This document shows positions 34,855 through 42,019 of a DNA stretch of 64,000 nt, one piece after another (the first letter of the stretch is position 1; each line of letters opens with the position of its first letter). The notes beneath the pieces were generated by a model. The model saw only the letters and a program-made list of their open reading frames with translations, did no database searches and was not told the DNA's origin. Origin of the DNA: SB15 sp964557285 (GTDB lineage: Bacteria; Chloroflexota; Anaerolineae; Aggregatilineales; J027); NCBI GenBank assembly GCA_964557285.1, contig CAZKZS010000001.1, positions 8,835 to 72,834 on the forward strand, in the 5' to 3' direction. A program made the position numbers and the translations under genes.

Positions 34855-34872
34855 TGAGTGTGGGGATTTTTT
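34842..34872 (+). terminator. Attenuator terminator 1
   Basis: AAAAATCCCC (34842-34851) pairs with GGGGATTTTT (34862-34871) around a ten-base loop, with the T-run overlapping the 3' arm. It would stop transcription between leader 1 and leader 2 unless antiterminator 1 forms. Confidence 0.88.
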
Positions 34873-34892
34873 ATTTTGGGGAGGATATATCC

Positions 34893-34958
34893 ATGACCTG
34901 TTTTTGCTGCTGTTGTTGTTTTTCCAGACTGAAAACGAGTCATGGGGTGTCATTTTAA
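34893..34958 (+). CDS. Cysteine-rich leader peptide 2
   Basis: A 21-codon ORF with a strong ribosome binding site (GGGGAGGA, eight bases before the ATG). It starts MTCFCCCCCF and continues with eleven ordinary residues ending HGVSF. Six cysteines are encoded, one at 34899 and five in a row at 34905-34919 (TGC TGC TGT TGT TGT). An antiterminator arm (34938-34948) lies 19 bases past the Cys run but still before the stop. It is the second of two stalling leaders in series before the sulfite reductase gene. Except for the poly-Cys core the two peptides are dissimilar, so they look independently constrained for cysteine codons rather than freshly duplicated. Confidence 0.86.
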   Translation: MTCFCCCCCFSRLKTSHGVSF

Positions 34959-34995
34959 ACCTTTTGAGGATGCCATTTGTCACGAACCCCGGACT
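34938..34995 (+). promoter_or_regulatory. Antiterminator 2
   Basis: AGTCATGGGGT (34938-34948), inside leader 2, can pair with ACCCCGGACT (34986-34995). That gives five pairs (GGGGT/ACCCC), one G-U pair, one bulged A and four more pairs (AGTC/GACT). The partner holds the 5' arm of terminator 2, so the structures are exclusive. Confidence 0.7.
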
Positions 34996-35013
34996 CCAGC
35001 GCCGGGGTTTTTT
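34985..35013 (+). terminator. Attenuator terminator 2
   Basis: AACCCCGG (34985-34992) pairs with CCGGGGTT (35002-35009) around a nine-base loop, followed by T residues. It lies 23 bases before the sulfite reductase start, so it can only make sense as a regulated terminator. Confidence 0.88.
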
Positions 35014-35035
35014 ATTTTATGAAGGGGTGTAGTGC

Positions 35036-36715
35036 ATGAGCAAATTAAGTGTTGAGGACATCAAAATACAGAGTCGGGGGTTGCTTGGACCGCTGGATGA
35101 AGAACTGCTCAACAGCGATGCTTATCTGACGGAAGCTGCCAAACAAATCTCCAAATTTCACGGGATCTACCAGCAGCAGAATCGGGATGCCCGTAAGCAG
35201 GAAGCGAAACAGTGGAGTTTTATGATTCGCACCCGAATCCCCGGCGGGCAGCTAACCGGACAGCAGTATCTGGCGCTGGATGCACTGGCTTCAGAATATG
35301 CCAACGATACCCTGCGCCTCACCACCCGCCAGACGATTCAATTTCATGGGGTGATCAAACACGATTTAAAAAATACGATTCGCCGCATCAACCATGCCCT
35401 TTTAACGACCATCGGCGCGTGTGGAGATATTGTGCGGAATGTGGTAGCCTGCCCCGCCCCGACCACAAATCCGCAGCGTTTAGCGGTGCAGGAGTTCGCC
35501 AGCAAGCTCTCCGCCGCGCTGACTCCGCAGACCAAAGCCTATCATCAAATCTGGCTGGAAGATGAGCCGATGGTGCTGGAAGAACCGGTAGATGAGCCGC
35601 TTTATGGCAGTACCTTCCTGCCGCGCAAATTTAAAATAGGGATTGCCTTTCCGGGGGATAATTGTGTGGATGTGTTCACCAATGACGTGGGGCTGGTGGC
35701 GCTGTTTGATGCTGATGACCGTCTGGAAGGCTTTAATCTGCTGGTGGGCGGCGGCATGGGGCTGACCCATAACAATGAAGAAACAATTGCACGGCTGGCT
35801 GATGGGATTGGGTTTATCACACCGGAACAGGTCATTGAAGCCGTGTCCGCCGTTGTAACCATTCATCGGGATTATGGAGATCGCACAAATCGCAAACATG
35901 CCCGTTTGAAGTATATTTTGCATGACTGGGGTGTGGAACGTTTTACGGAAGTGCTGCGCGAACGTTTATCTTTTGAACTGTTGCCCGCCCGTCTGATGCC
36001 AGCCTTTGAACTGCATGACCATCTGGGCTGGCATGAGCAGGGAGATGGCAGGTTTTATCTGGGGCTGCCGATTGAAAATGGCCGGATTGCCGATTGGGAA
36101 AATGTGCGCCTGAGAACCGGACTGCGGGAAATAATCGGGCAGTATCATTTGCCTGTCCGCCTGACCGCCCAGCAAAACCTGATTCTGGTGGATATCCAGC
36201 CGGAACATCGGGCTGAAATTGAAGCCATTTTAGCCGTGCATCGTATTAAAACAGTGGAGCAGTTTTCCGGCGCACGGCGGTATGGAATGGCCTGCCCCGC
36301 GCTGCCGACCTGCGGGCTGGCAATTACAGAAGCGGAACGGGTTTTACCGCAAGTTCTGGATGAATTGGAAATCGTGTTGGCGGAACTGGGGCTGCTGGAT
36401 GACCCCATTTCGATTCGTATGACCGGCTGCCCGAATGGATGCGCCCGCCCATATGTAGCAGAAATCGCTTTTGTGGGGCGTTCACTGGAAAAATACAAAC
36501 TGTATCTGGGGGGGAATCTGGTTGGCACGCGGCTGGCCGAACCCTTTTTAGATTTAGTGCCTGTTCAAGCCCTGATTCCGACGCTGCGCCCGCTTTTGAC
36601 CCATTACCGCGATAGCCGCCGCGAAGGGGAATCCTTTGGGGATTTTTGCCAGCGTGTCGGGTTTGACCGTCTGCACGCCGTTTATGCGGCTGTCCACGAA
36701 ACGGCTGCCGATTAG
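35036..36715 (+). CDS. cysI: Assimilatory sulfite reductase, siroheme/4Fe-4S subunit
   Basis: 559 residues with the two repeated ferredoxin-like and siroheme-binding halves of the nitrite/sulfite reductase family. LRLTTRQTIQFHGVIK (about 93-108) is the conserved first-half motif. The coupled siroheme and [4Fe-4S] cluster cysteines are C420 and C426 (CPALPTC) plus C465 and C469 (GCPNGC). The neighbouring CysH and siroheme genes and the length favour sulfite rather than nitrite as substrate. No CysJ flavoprotein is present here, so ferredoxin may be the electron donor. GAAGGGGTG precedes the start. It is the first full gene behind the two cysteine attenuators. Confidence 0.88.
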   Translation: MSKLSVEDIKIQSRGLLGPLDEELLNSDAYLTEAAKQISKFHGIYQQQNRDARKQEAKQWSFMIRTRIPGGQLTGQQYLALDALASEYANDTLRLTTRQTIQFHGVIKHDLKNTIRRINHALLTTIGACGDIVRNVVACPAPTTNPQRLAVQEFASKLSAALTPQTKAYHQIWLEDEPMVLEEPVDEPLYGSTFLPRKFKIGIAFPGDNCVDVFTNDVGLVALFDADDRLEGFNLLVGGGMGLTHNNEETIARLADGIGFITPEQVIEAVSAVVTIHRDYGDRTNRKHARLKYILHDWGVERFTEVLRERLSFELLPARLMPAFELHDHLGWHEQGDGRFYLGLPIENGRIADWENVRLRTGLREIIGQYHLPVRLTAQQNLILVDIQPEHRAEIEAILAVHRIKTVEQFSGARRYGMACPALPTCGLAITEAERVLPQVLDELEIVLAELGLLDDPISIRMTGCPNGCARPYVAEIAFVGRSLEKYKLYLGGNLVGTRLAEPFLDLVPVQALIPTLRPLLTHYRDSRREGESFGDFCQRVGFDRLHAVYAAVHETAAD

Positions 36716-36729
36716 TGATTTTCGTCACA
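36714..36729 (+). promoter_or_regulatory. CRP/FNR-family type dyad upstream of cysH
   Basis: AGTGATTTTCGTCACA keeps the GTGA-N6-TCAC core and continues with ATC, as does the site at 30468. A TATTCT at 36751-36756 would be a -10 that centres the dyad at -41.5. This could provide a second, internal promoter for cysH and the genes after it. Confidence 0.4.
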
Positions 36730-36778
36730 ATCTGAAATGAGCAGGGTTTTTATTCTGAAGGAAAAGAATGAGGAATTG

Positions 36779-37474
36779 ATGGAGAATCTTGCTGAACGCT
36801 CTGCCGCCTTTGAATCCGCCCACCCGCAGGAGATTTTACAGTGGGCGGCGGCAGCCTATCGCGGGAAGCTGGCTGTAGTGACCAGCTTCCAGATTACGGG
36901 TATTGTCACGCTGCACATGCTGAGCAAAATATCGCCCGAAACCCCTGTTTTAACGCTGGATACCGGCTTACTTTTTCCGGAAACGCTGCGCCTGATCACT
37001 GAACTGGAATCCAGATTAAGTATCCAGATTACCCGCATTACACCCGAATTAACTGTTGAAGCCCAGAATGAAACCTATGGCATCGGGTTGTGGGAACATG
37101 AACCTGCCCTGTGCTGCTATCTGCGAAAGGTGCTGCCCCTGCAAAACACCATGCACAGTTACGACGCCTGGATTACCGGACTGCGGCGTGACCAATCCAG
37201 CCGACGGGCGAATGTGCCAATTGTTAGCTGGGATGACCAGCATCAGGCGGTCAAAATTACCCCTTTTGCCACCTGGACAGAAGAAATGCTCTGGACATAT
37301 ATTCATGCCTACGATTTGCCCTATAATAGCCTTCATGACCGGGGGTATCCCAGTATCGGGTGTTTCCCCTGCACACGGGCAGTTGAACAGGGAGAAGATA
37401 AACGCGCTGGACGCTGGTCGGGGCATAACAAAACTGAATGTGGAATCCATTTTTCAACGGTAGGGGCAGATTAA
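36779..37474 (+). CDS. cysH: Phosphoadenylyl/adenylyl-sulfate reductase CysH, Fe-S type
   Basis: 231 residues from the ATG at 36779, which has GAGG at good spacing; an ATG at 36737 has none. Motifs are VVTSFQITG (a modified SFQ-type loop), LDTGLLFPET, WITGLRRDQS and the C-terminal KTECGIH with the catalytic C221. The cysteine pairs C112-C113 and C195-C198 (CFPC) are the [4Fe-4S] ligands. They are found in APS reductases and in the Fe-S type PAPS reductases, and are absent from the E. coli-type PAPS enzyme. The product is sulfite, the substrate of the upstream enzyme. No ATP sulfurylase gene is in the window. Confidence 0.9.
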   Translation: MENLAERSAAFESAHPQEILQWAAAAYRGKLAVVTSFQITGIVTLHMLSKISPETPVLTLDTGLLFPETLRLITELESRLSIQITRITPELTVEAQNETYGIGLWEHEPALCCYLRKVLPLQNTMHSYDAWITGLRRDQSSRRANVPIVSWDDQHQAVKITPFATWTEEMLWTYIHAYDLPYNSLHDRGYPSIGCFPCTRAVEQGEDKRAGRWSGHNKTECGIHFSTVGAD

Positions 37475-38547
37475 TGTTGTCTGCCGCGACCAAATCCGTA
37501 GGGCGGGTGCAGGTGATGAGTTTGATTCAGCTTATCGCCAGCCTGCTGCTTTTTGTCATGATGCTTTCACTGGTCAAGGAGGGCATTGTCGTTTTAGCGC
37601 CTACCCTGCAATATACCGACAACGGGGTTTTAGGGGGGGTGGGGGTCGGCTGGCTGGTCGCCATGCTGACGCTGAACGGGTCGGCGGTGGCGGCGACGGC
37701 GGTGGCCCTGTTTAACGCCGATGTGATTACCGTGAATACAGGATTTGGCATGATTCACGGGTCGCGTCTGGGGGCCGGATTCATGGTGCTGCTGCTGGGT
37801 GTGCTGTACCAGATGCGCGGGGCGAAGCGCAAAGACGCACTCAGCACAGGGGTACAAACCCTGCTGGTTGCCCAAACGATTCATCTTCCTGCTTTTATCA
37901 TTGGTTATCTGCTGCTGCGGCATTTTGGCGTGCCGGAAATCCCTATTACCCGAATTGTCGTCGGTACATCCGTTCTCGAATTTTTCCTAAACGAGCCTCT
38001 CGCGGTCATTAAATCAGTTTTGCCGGGCTGGATGCTGCTGCCTGTAGGATTTATCGGGCTAATTTACAGTTTTACCCTGTTCGACAAAGCCATTAAATCG
38101 GCGGTTGCCTATCAGGATGCTTCCCTGTTTGAACGGCTGCCGGACTGGTTTTATTATCCGGTCACGCTGTTTCTGATAGGGCTGCTGGTCACAGCAGTAA
38201 CATTATCAGTATCAATTTCGCTGGCGCTGCTGACCCCGTTAATTGCACGCGGCATTTTGCATCATCGCTACGCGCTGCCCTATATCATGGGGGCGGGGGT
38301 ATCGACCTTCATTGATACCTATTTTGCAGCCAGTTTGTTGCAGGATGAAGCCGGACAGGGCATGGTGCTGATGGTGGCGGGATGGGTCGCGCTGGTGTCT
38401 TTGCTGGTGCTTCTGCTGGCTTATCCCATCTATGAACGCTTTATCGAATGGGCGGCGGATTTTCTGCTGGAACATCAGGCAGCGATGAATCTGTATCTGG
38501 CAGCCCTGTTTTTGCTGCCGCTTCTGTTTATCTTCGGGGGCCTGTGA
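37474..38547 (+). CDS. Na/Pi-cotransporter-like membrane protein in the sulfur operon
   Basis: 357 residues from the ATG overlapping the cysH stop (TAATG), with about eight or nine membrane helices. Two inverted-repeat halves are suggested by LNGSAVAATAVALFNA and by LSVSISLALLTPLIARGIL followed by ALPYIMGAGVSTFIDTY. The latter aligns well with the QSSSA and ALPLILGANIGTT segments of Na/Pi-cotransporter (PF02690) proteins. The serine-rich motifs are degraded compared with phosphate transporters. Its place between cysH and the siroheme genes suggests transport of an inorganic sulfur anion (sulfate, sulfite or thiosulfate). That is inference only. Confidence 0.65.
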   Translation: MLSAATKSVGRVQVMSLIQLIASLLLFVMMLSLVKEGIVVLAPTLQYTDNGVLGGVGVGWLVAMLTLNGSAVAATAVALFNADVITVNTGFGMIHGSRLGAGFMVLLLGVLYQMRGAKRKDALSTGVQTLLVAQTIHLPAFIIGYLLLRHFGVPEIPITRIVVGTSVLEFFLNEPLAVIKSVLPGWMLLPVGFIGLIYSFTLFDKAIKSAVAYQDASLFERLPDWFYYPVTLFLIGLLVTAVTLSVSISLALLTPLIARGILHHRYALPYIMGAGVSTFIDTYFAASLLQDEAGQGMVLMVAGWVALVSLLVLLLAYPIYERFIEWAADFLLEHQAAMNLYLAALFLLPLLFIFGGL

Positions 38548-39188
38548 TGGGTATTCCGGTGGTGCTGAATCTGGAAAAGCGGCGCTGTGTGATTGTGGGC
38601 GGCGGCAGTGTGGGCATCCGGCAGGCCAAAAAATGTCTGCAAGCAGGCGCGGAGGTGTTTATCATCAGCCCGTCGCTGGCGGAAGAAATTTCAGGCATCC
38701 AGCATCTTCAAGCCCGCTATGAACGTGACCTCATGCTGAATTTAAAACCGTTTCTGGTGGCGGCGGCTACCAATCATCCTCAGGTCAACGCGCAAATTGT
38801 GACCGATGCACAGCAGGCCAATCTGCTGACCATGCGGCTCGACAGCCCGAATGAGGCCGATGTCAAAGGACTGATGGCTGTTGAGGTGGGGGATTTTCAG
38901 ATCATGGCTGCCAGTGGAACACCGCTTTTATCACGCTATCTGCTGGACAAATTTGCTACCCATCTTACGCCGGAACTGGTGATTTTTGCGGGCTGGTTAA
39001 AAGTGCTGCGCCCGCACGTCAGAAAATCCATCCCTGACCAGAAGGAACGTGTCGCGCTGTGGGAGCGCATTTTTCACAGCCCGATGATGACCCATGTGGA
39101 AGCCGGAGATTTATCCACCGCCCGAAGCGAATTAACCGCGAGTCTAGGTGCGGAACTGGCAGCGCATTTGCCGGAAGTGGAAACATGA
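38547..39188 (+). CDS. Precorrin-2 dehydrogenase (Met8p/CysG N-terminal type)
   Basis: 213 residues from the ATG overlapping the upstream stop (TGATG). The NAD-binding loop is VIVGGGSVGIRQAKK (about 14-28), followed by VFIISPSLAEE and FLVAAATNHPQVN. SGTPLLSRYLLDKF is the conserved active-site segment after the ASG turn. It oxidises precorrin-2 to sirohydrochlorin and in some family members also inserts iron. Here a separate chelatase gene follows. Siroheme made by this pathway is the cofactor of the sulfite reductase in the same operon. Confidence 0.87.
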   Translation: MGIPVVLNLEKRRCVIVGGGSVGIRQAKKCLQAGAEVFIISPSLAEEISGIQHLQARYERDLMLNLKPFLVAAATNHPQVNAQIVTDAQQANLLTMRLDSPNEADVKGLMAVEVGDFQIMAASGTPLLSRYLLDKFATHLTPELVIFAGWLKVLRPHVRKSIPDQKERVALWERIFHSPMMTHVEAGDLSTARSELTASLGAELAAHLPEVET

Positions 39189-40432
39189 AACGGGCGCTGG
39201 TCGTGGCGGCACATGGGTCGCATTACCATGCGGGTACGGCGCTGCCTGCATGGGCTTGTGTGGATAAGATTCGCCAGTTGGCACGCTTTGATGAAGTCAC
39301 CGCCGCATTCTGGAAAGAACAGCCGTCTTTCAGCACGGTTTTAGAGGGTTTGCGCTCTCAACATATTACCGTTGTGCCGTTGTTCAGCAGCGACGGCTAT
39401 TTTAGCCAGTCAGTGTTACCCGCCGAACTTCAGCCGCGTCAGGATCAAACGGTCAAAATCACGGAGGCAGCAGGCAGCAGCCGTTTTTTTGTGGAGGTGG
39501 TGGCGGCACGGATTCGGGCGGCGCTGCTCAAAGCGGATTTTTTGCCCTCTGAAACGGCGGTGGTTATCGTCGGGCATGGCACACCGCGTCATGCCGATAG
39601 CAGCCGCACGACTGAGTTTCAGGCGGAACAACTGGCTAAAAATTTTGCCGAAGTCCATACCGCCTATCTTGATGAGTCCCCTTATGTCGCCGACATTTAT
39701 CTCAGGGTAACAGTACCCAATATAGTGATTGTGCCGTTTTTTATCGCCGAAGGGCTGCATACACAAAAAGATATTCCTCAGGCGCTGGGGCTATCCAACC
39801 CGCTTTATGAGCCGCAGGTTATCCAGCATCGCCGGGTGCTATACACCCCGCCGGTGGGTCTGGATGAAAATTTGTACCAGGTGGTGCTGGTGTTGGCTGC
39901 CCTCACCCACGAGAGAGCGGGAATAAAAGCCCCTCTCCCTTTATGGGGGAGGGGTTTGGGGTGGGGGAGTAAAACCGTCTCTATCGGCCAAATTTCACTC
40001 CTTCGCCCCGATTACCTTTGCCATGTGGACGACATCCATCAAACCGACCTTGAAATTTTAGACTCGCCGGAAGCGGTACGGGCAAAACTCCGTTTGACCG
40101 ATGCAGGCCAGTTTCGTCCTCTGGCAACCAGCCGCGACCTGCCGCACGGCTGGAAAATCCCCACGCCGGACGCGGTACATCGAGAAGCCGCCCTGCAAAT
40201 GATTTATCCGGGGGTGTGGAAAGTGGAAAGAATCCGTTCTCCGCGTGAGGTGGGGCTGCGGCAGAAGGGTAAATATCGGTCAGTGGCAGACTTATCCCCC
40301 GAAAAAATGGACTCGGTGGTGCAAAAAGTCTGTTCGTCCTGCATCCGGTTTCCGTCATGGCACTATAACAATATAGCGCCTGTGCCGGGGTGCATCGAGC
40401 CGTGCAGTATGTGGTTGGAGGAGGCCATATGA
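39185..40432 (+). CDS. Sirohydrochlorin chelatase: two CbiX domains plus C-terminal Fe-S module (DR2241-like)
   Basis: 415 residues from the ATG overlapping the upstream stop (ATGA). Two chelatase halves carry the metal-site histidines H10 (AAHGSHYH) and H131 (VGHGTPRH). A C-terminal domain (about 265-415) has C383-C386 (CSSC) and C403-C407 (CIEPC), a likely [4Fe-4S] site as in the Deinococcus DR2241 family. It would insert Fe2+ into sirohydrochlorin to give siroheme. Residues about 242-262 (HERAGIKAPLPLWGRGLGWG) are encoded by a family C repeat between the chelatase and Fe-S parts, and look like an in-frame insertion in a linker. Confidence 0.83.
   Translation: MKRALVVAAHGSHYHAGTALPAWACVDKIRQLARFDEVTAAFWKEQPSFSTVLEGLRSQHITVVPLFSSDGYFSQSVLPAELQPRQDQTVKITEAAGSSRFFVEVVAARIRAALLKADFLPSETAVVIVGHGTPRHADSSRTTEFQAEQLAKNFAEVHTAYLDESPYVADIYLRVTVPNIVIVPFFIAEGLHTQKDIPQALGLSNPLYEPQVIQHRRVLYTPPVGLDENLYQVVLVLAALTHERAGIKAPLPLWGRGLGWGSKTVSIGQISLLRPDYLCHVDDIHQTDLEILDSPEAVRAKLRLTDAGQFRPLATSRDLPHGWKIPTPDAVHREAALQMIYPGVWKVERIRSPREVGLRQKGKYRSVADLSPEKMDSVVQKVCSSCIRFPSWHYNNIAPVPGCIEPCSMWLEEAI
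39929..39969 (+). repeat. Family C repeat inside a protein gene
   Basis: GCCCCTCTCCC (39929-39939), five bases, GGGGGAGGGG, then TTTGGGGTGGGGGAG, matching the intergenic copy at 27437. It is translated in frame as APLPLWGRGLGWG within the chelatase gene. Confidence 0.78.
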
Positions 40433-41145
40433 CCGTTTATCTGGTCGGGGCGGGGCCGGGGGATGCGGGTTTAATCACCGTGCGCGGGCAGGCACTTTTG
40501 CAGGCCGCCGATGTCATTTTGTATGACCGTCTGGTTGCGGCAGAACTGCTGCTGCTGGCAAAACCGGAGGCGCTGCTGGTCAACGTGGGCAAAAATCCAT
40601 ATGGCGAAAGGGTTTCCCAGGAACACATTCATGATTTACTGGTGGCCTATGGGCGTGAAAAACCCTGTGTCGTGCGGCTGAAGGGCGGCGACCCGTTTGT
40701 ATTTGGGCGCGGCGGGGAAGAAATATTGGCCTGTCAGCAGGCAGGGATTCCGGTGGAAGTGGTGCCGGGGGTCAGCAGCGCGATCGCTGTTCCAGCGTAT
40801 GCCGGGATTCCGGTCACACACCGCGCACTCAGCACCTCATTCACCGTCATTACAGGCCATGAACGTAACGGTTGCTCAACCCTGAATTATGAAGTGCTGG
40901 CGCAACTGGATACGCTGGTTTTCCTGATGGGGGTGAAACATCTGCCGGAAATTACGACATCGCTGATATTACATGGACGCGCACCGGATACTCCCGTTGC
41001 ATGTATCGAATCGGGAACATATGCCCATCAGCGCACGGTGCGCGGCACGCTGGCGACCATCACCGAAATTGCCCACGACCTCAAACCCCCTTCGATTACT
41101 GTAGTGGGGGAGGTTGCTGGCCTTCATCTGGACTGGTACAAATGA
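40429..41145 (+). CDS. cobA: Uroporphyrinogen-III C-methyltransferase (SUMT)
   Basis: 238 residues from the ATG overlapping the chelatase stop (ATATGA), after a strong GGAGGAGG. Conserved parts are VYLVGAGPGDAGLITVRG, VILYDRLV, RLKGGDPFVFGRGGEE and VPGVSSAIAVPAYAGIPVTHR, all typical of CobA/CysG-C. It adds two methyl groups to uroporphyrinogen III to make precorrin-2, feeding the dehydrogenase and chelatase encoded just upstream. With these it completes siroheme synthesis. Confidence 0.93.
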   Translation: MTVYLVGAGPGDAGLITVRGQALLQAADVILYDRLVAAELLLLAKPEALLVNVGKNPYGERVSQEHIHDLLVAYGREKPCVVRLKGGDPFVFGRGGEEILACQQAGIPVEVVPGVSSAIAVPAYAGIPVTHRALSTSFTVITGHERNGCSTLNYEVLAQLDTLVFLMGVKHLPEITTSLILHGRAPDTPVACIESGTYAHQRTVRGTLATITEIAHDLKPPSITVVGEVAGLHLDWYK

Positions 41146-41173
41146 GCATATTCAGACAAAAGGAAAATCGCTG

Positions 41174-41878
41174 ATGAAAAAACTCGCGCTGGTAATCGTG
41201 ATTCTGCTGATGAGTTCCGGCGTTTTCGCTCAGGAAGATGAGTGTTTTCAAAAAGGCGGCACATGGGATGCCGCACTGGAAAAATGTGTGCTGAAGGGCA
41301 GTCTGGAAATCAACATTTCCTATCCGCTTTCCGCCACAGAAAATGAATTTGTAGCGCAAACCGTGGATGCCTTTATCGAGCAGCAAAAAACCCAGTTCCT
41401 CCAATTTTTTGCTGAAGGGGGATTCTATGCTGGTGTGCCGGCCCCCTGGGGACTGTGGATTGACTATGAGGAATATCAGTTTTCCGAGTCGGTTATCAGC
41501 CTGAAATTTATCATTTCAGATTACACGGGCGGGGCGCATCCCAATACCTATTTCCAGACCTACACGTTTGATTTAGCACAGGAAACGGTGATTGGGTTTG
41601 AGGATTTATTTCTGGAAGGCGCGAATCCGCTGGCGACGATTGCGCCTCTTGCCCAGCAGCAGTTAACGGAAACAATGGGCGAATTTGCTGACCCGCAGTG
41701 GATTACCGAAGGCACGGGCGAAAATCCAGCTAACTATCAATCCTTTGTGCTGACCGAAGACTCGTTGATTGTGTTGTTCCCGCCCTATCAGGTAGCGGCC
41801 TATGCGGCGGGGCCGCAGCAGGTTGAAATCCCGCTTGCCGACCTGAGCGCCATTCTGAAGCCCGAATTTGTGAAGTAA
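41174..41878 (+). CDS. Secreted DUF3298/PdaC-type protein (RsiV-like)
   Basis: 234 residues from the ATG at 41174, preceded by AAAAGGA; the longer frame begins inside cobA. A signal peptide (cleavage near VFAQED) is followed by a two-cysteine segment (DECFQKGGTWDAALEKC) and the DUF4163/DUF3298 pair. The recognisable parts are SDYTGGAHPNTYFQTYTFD and LFPPYQVAAYAAGPQQVEIP. Relatives include the anti-sigma factor RsiV and the peptidoglycan deacetylase extension PdaC, which bind cell-wall or lysozyme-type ligands. It follows the sulfur operon closely, but a functional link is not evident. Confidence 0.82.
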   Translation: MKKLALVIVILLMSSGVFAQEDECFQKGGTWDAALEKCVLKGSLEINISYPLSATENEFVAQTVDAFIEQQKTQFLQFFAEGGFYAGVPAPWGLWIDYEEYQFSESVISLKFIISDYTGGAHPNTYFQTYTFDLAQETVIGFEDLFLEGANPLATIAPLAQQQLTETMGEFADPQWITEGTGENPANYQSFVLTEDSLIVLFPPYQVAAYAAGPQQVEIPLADLSAILKPEFVK

Positions 41879-41897
41879 TTTTCTGTAGGGCGGACCC

Positions 41898-41939
41898 GTA
41901 GGGGCAGGAACAAGCGAACCTTGTGAGCGATGCCTGCCC
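41898..41939 (+). repeat. Family A repeat, core copy
   Basis: 42-base core like that at 8072, with CGAACCTTGTGAGCG in the middle. It is preceded by GTAGGGCGGACCC and followed by TTTCCGTAGGGGCAGG, a partial second start of the element. Confidence 0.85.
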
Positions 41940-41970
41940 TTTCCGTAGGGGCAGGTGTTAAGGGTCGTTA

Positions 41971-41999
41971 GTAGGGACACGGCACTGCCGTGTCCCTAC
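41971..41999 (+). repeat. Family B palindromic repeat, longest copy
   Basis: GTAGGGACACGGC, ACT, GCCGTGTCCCTAC: 13-base arms. It lies 31 bases after the family A copy, between convergent genes. Confidence 0.88.
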
Positions 42000-42019
42000 G
42001 CCATCTTACCCGTTTTTGC

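Noticed and set aside
35019..35039. Six-codon ORF MKGCSA whose stop overlaps the sulfite reductase start
   Set aside because: It has one cysteine, no ribosome binding site at proper distance and lies behind terminator 2; the AAGGGG within it is the binding site of the sulfite reductase itself.
37460..37469. GTAGGGGCAG at the end of cysH, equal to the first ten bases of family A
   Set aside because: The match ends after ten bases and is part of the coding end and ribosome binding region; too short to call a repeat copy.
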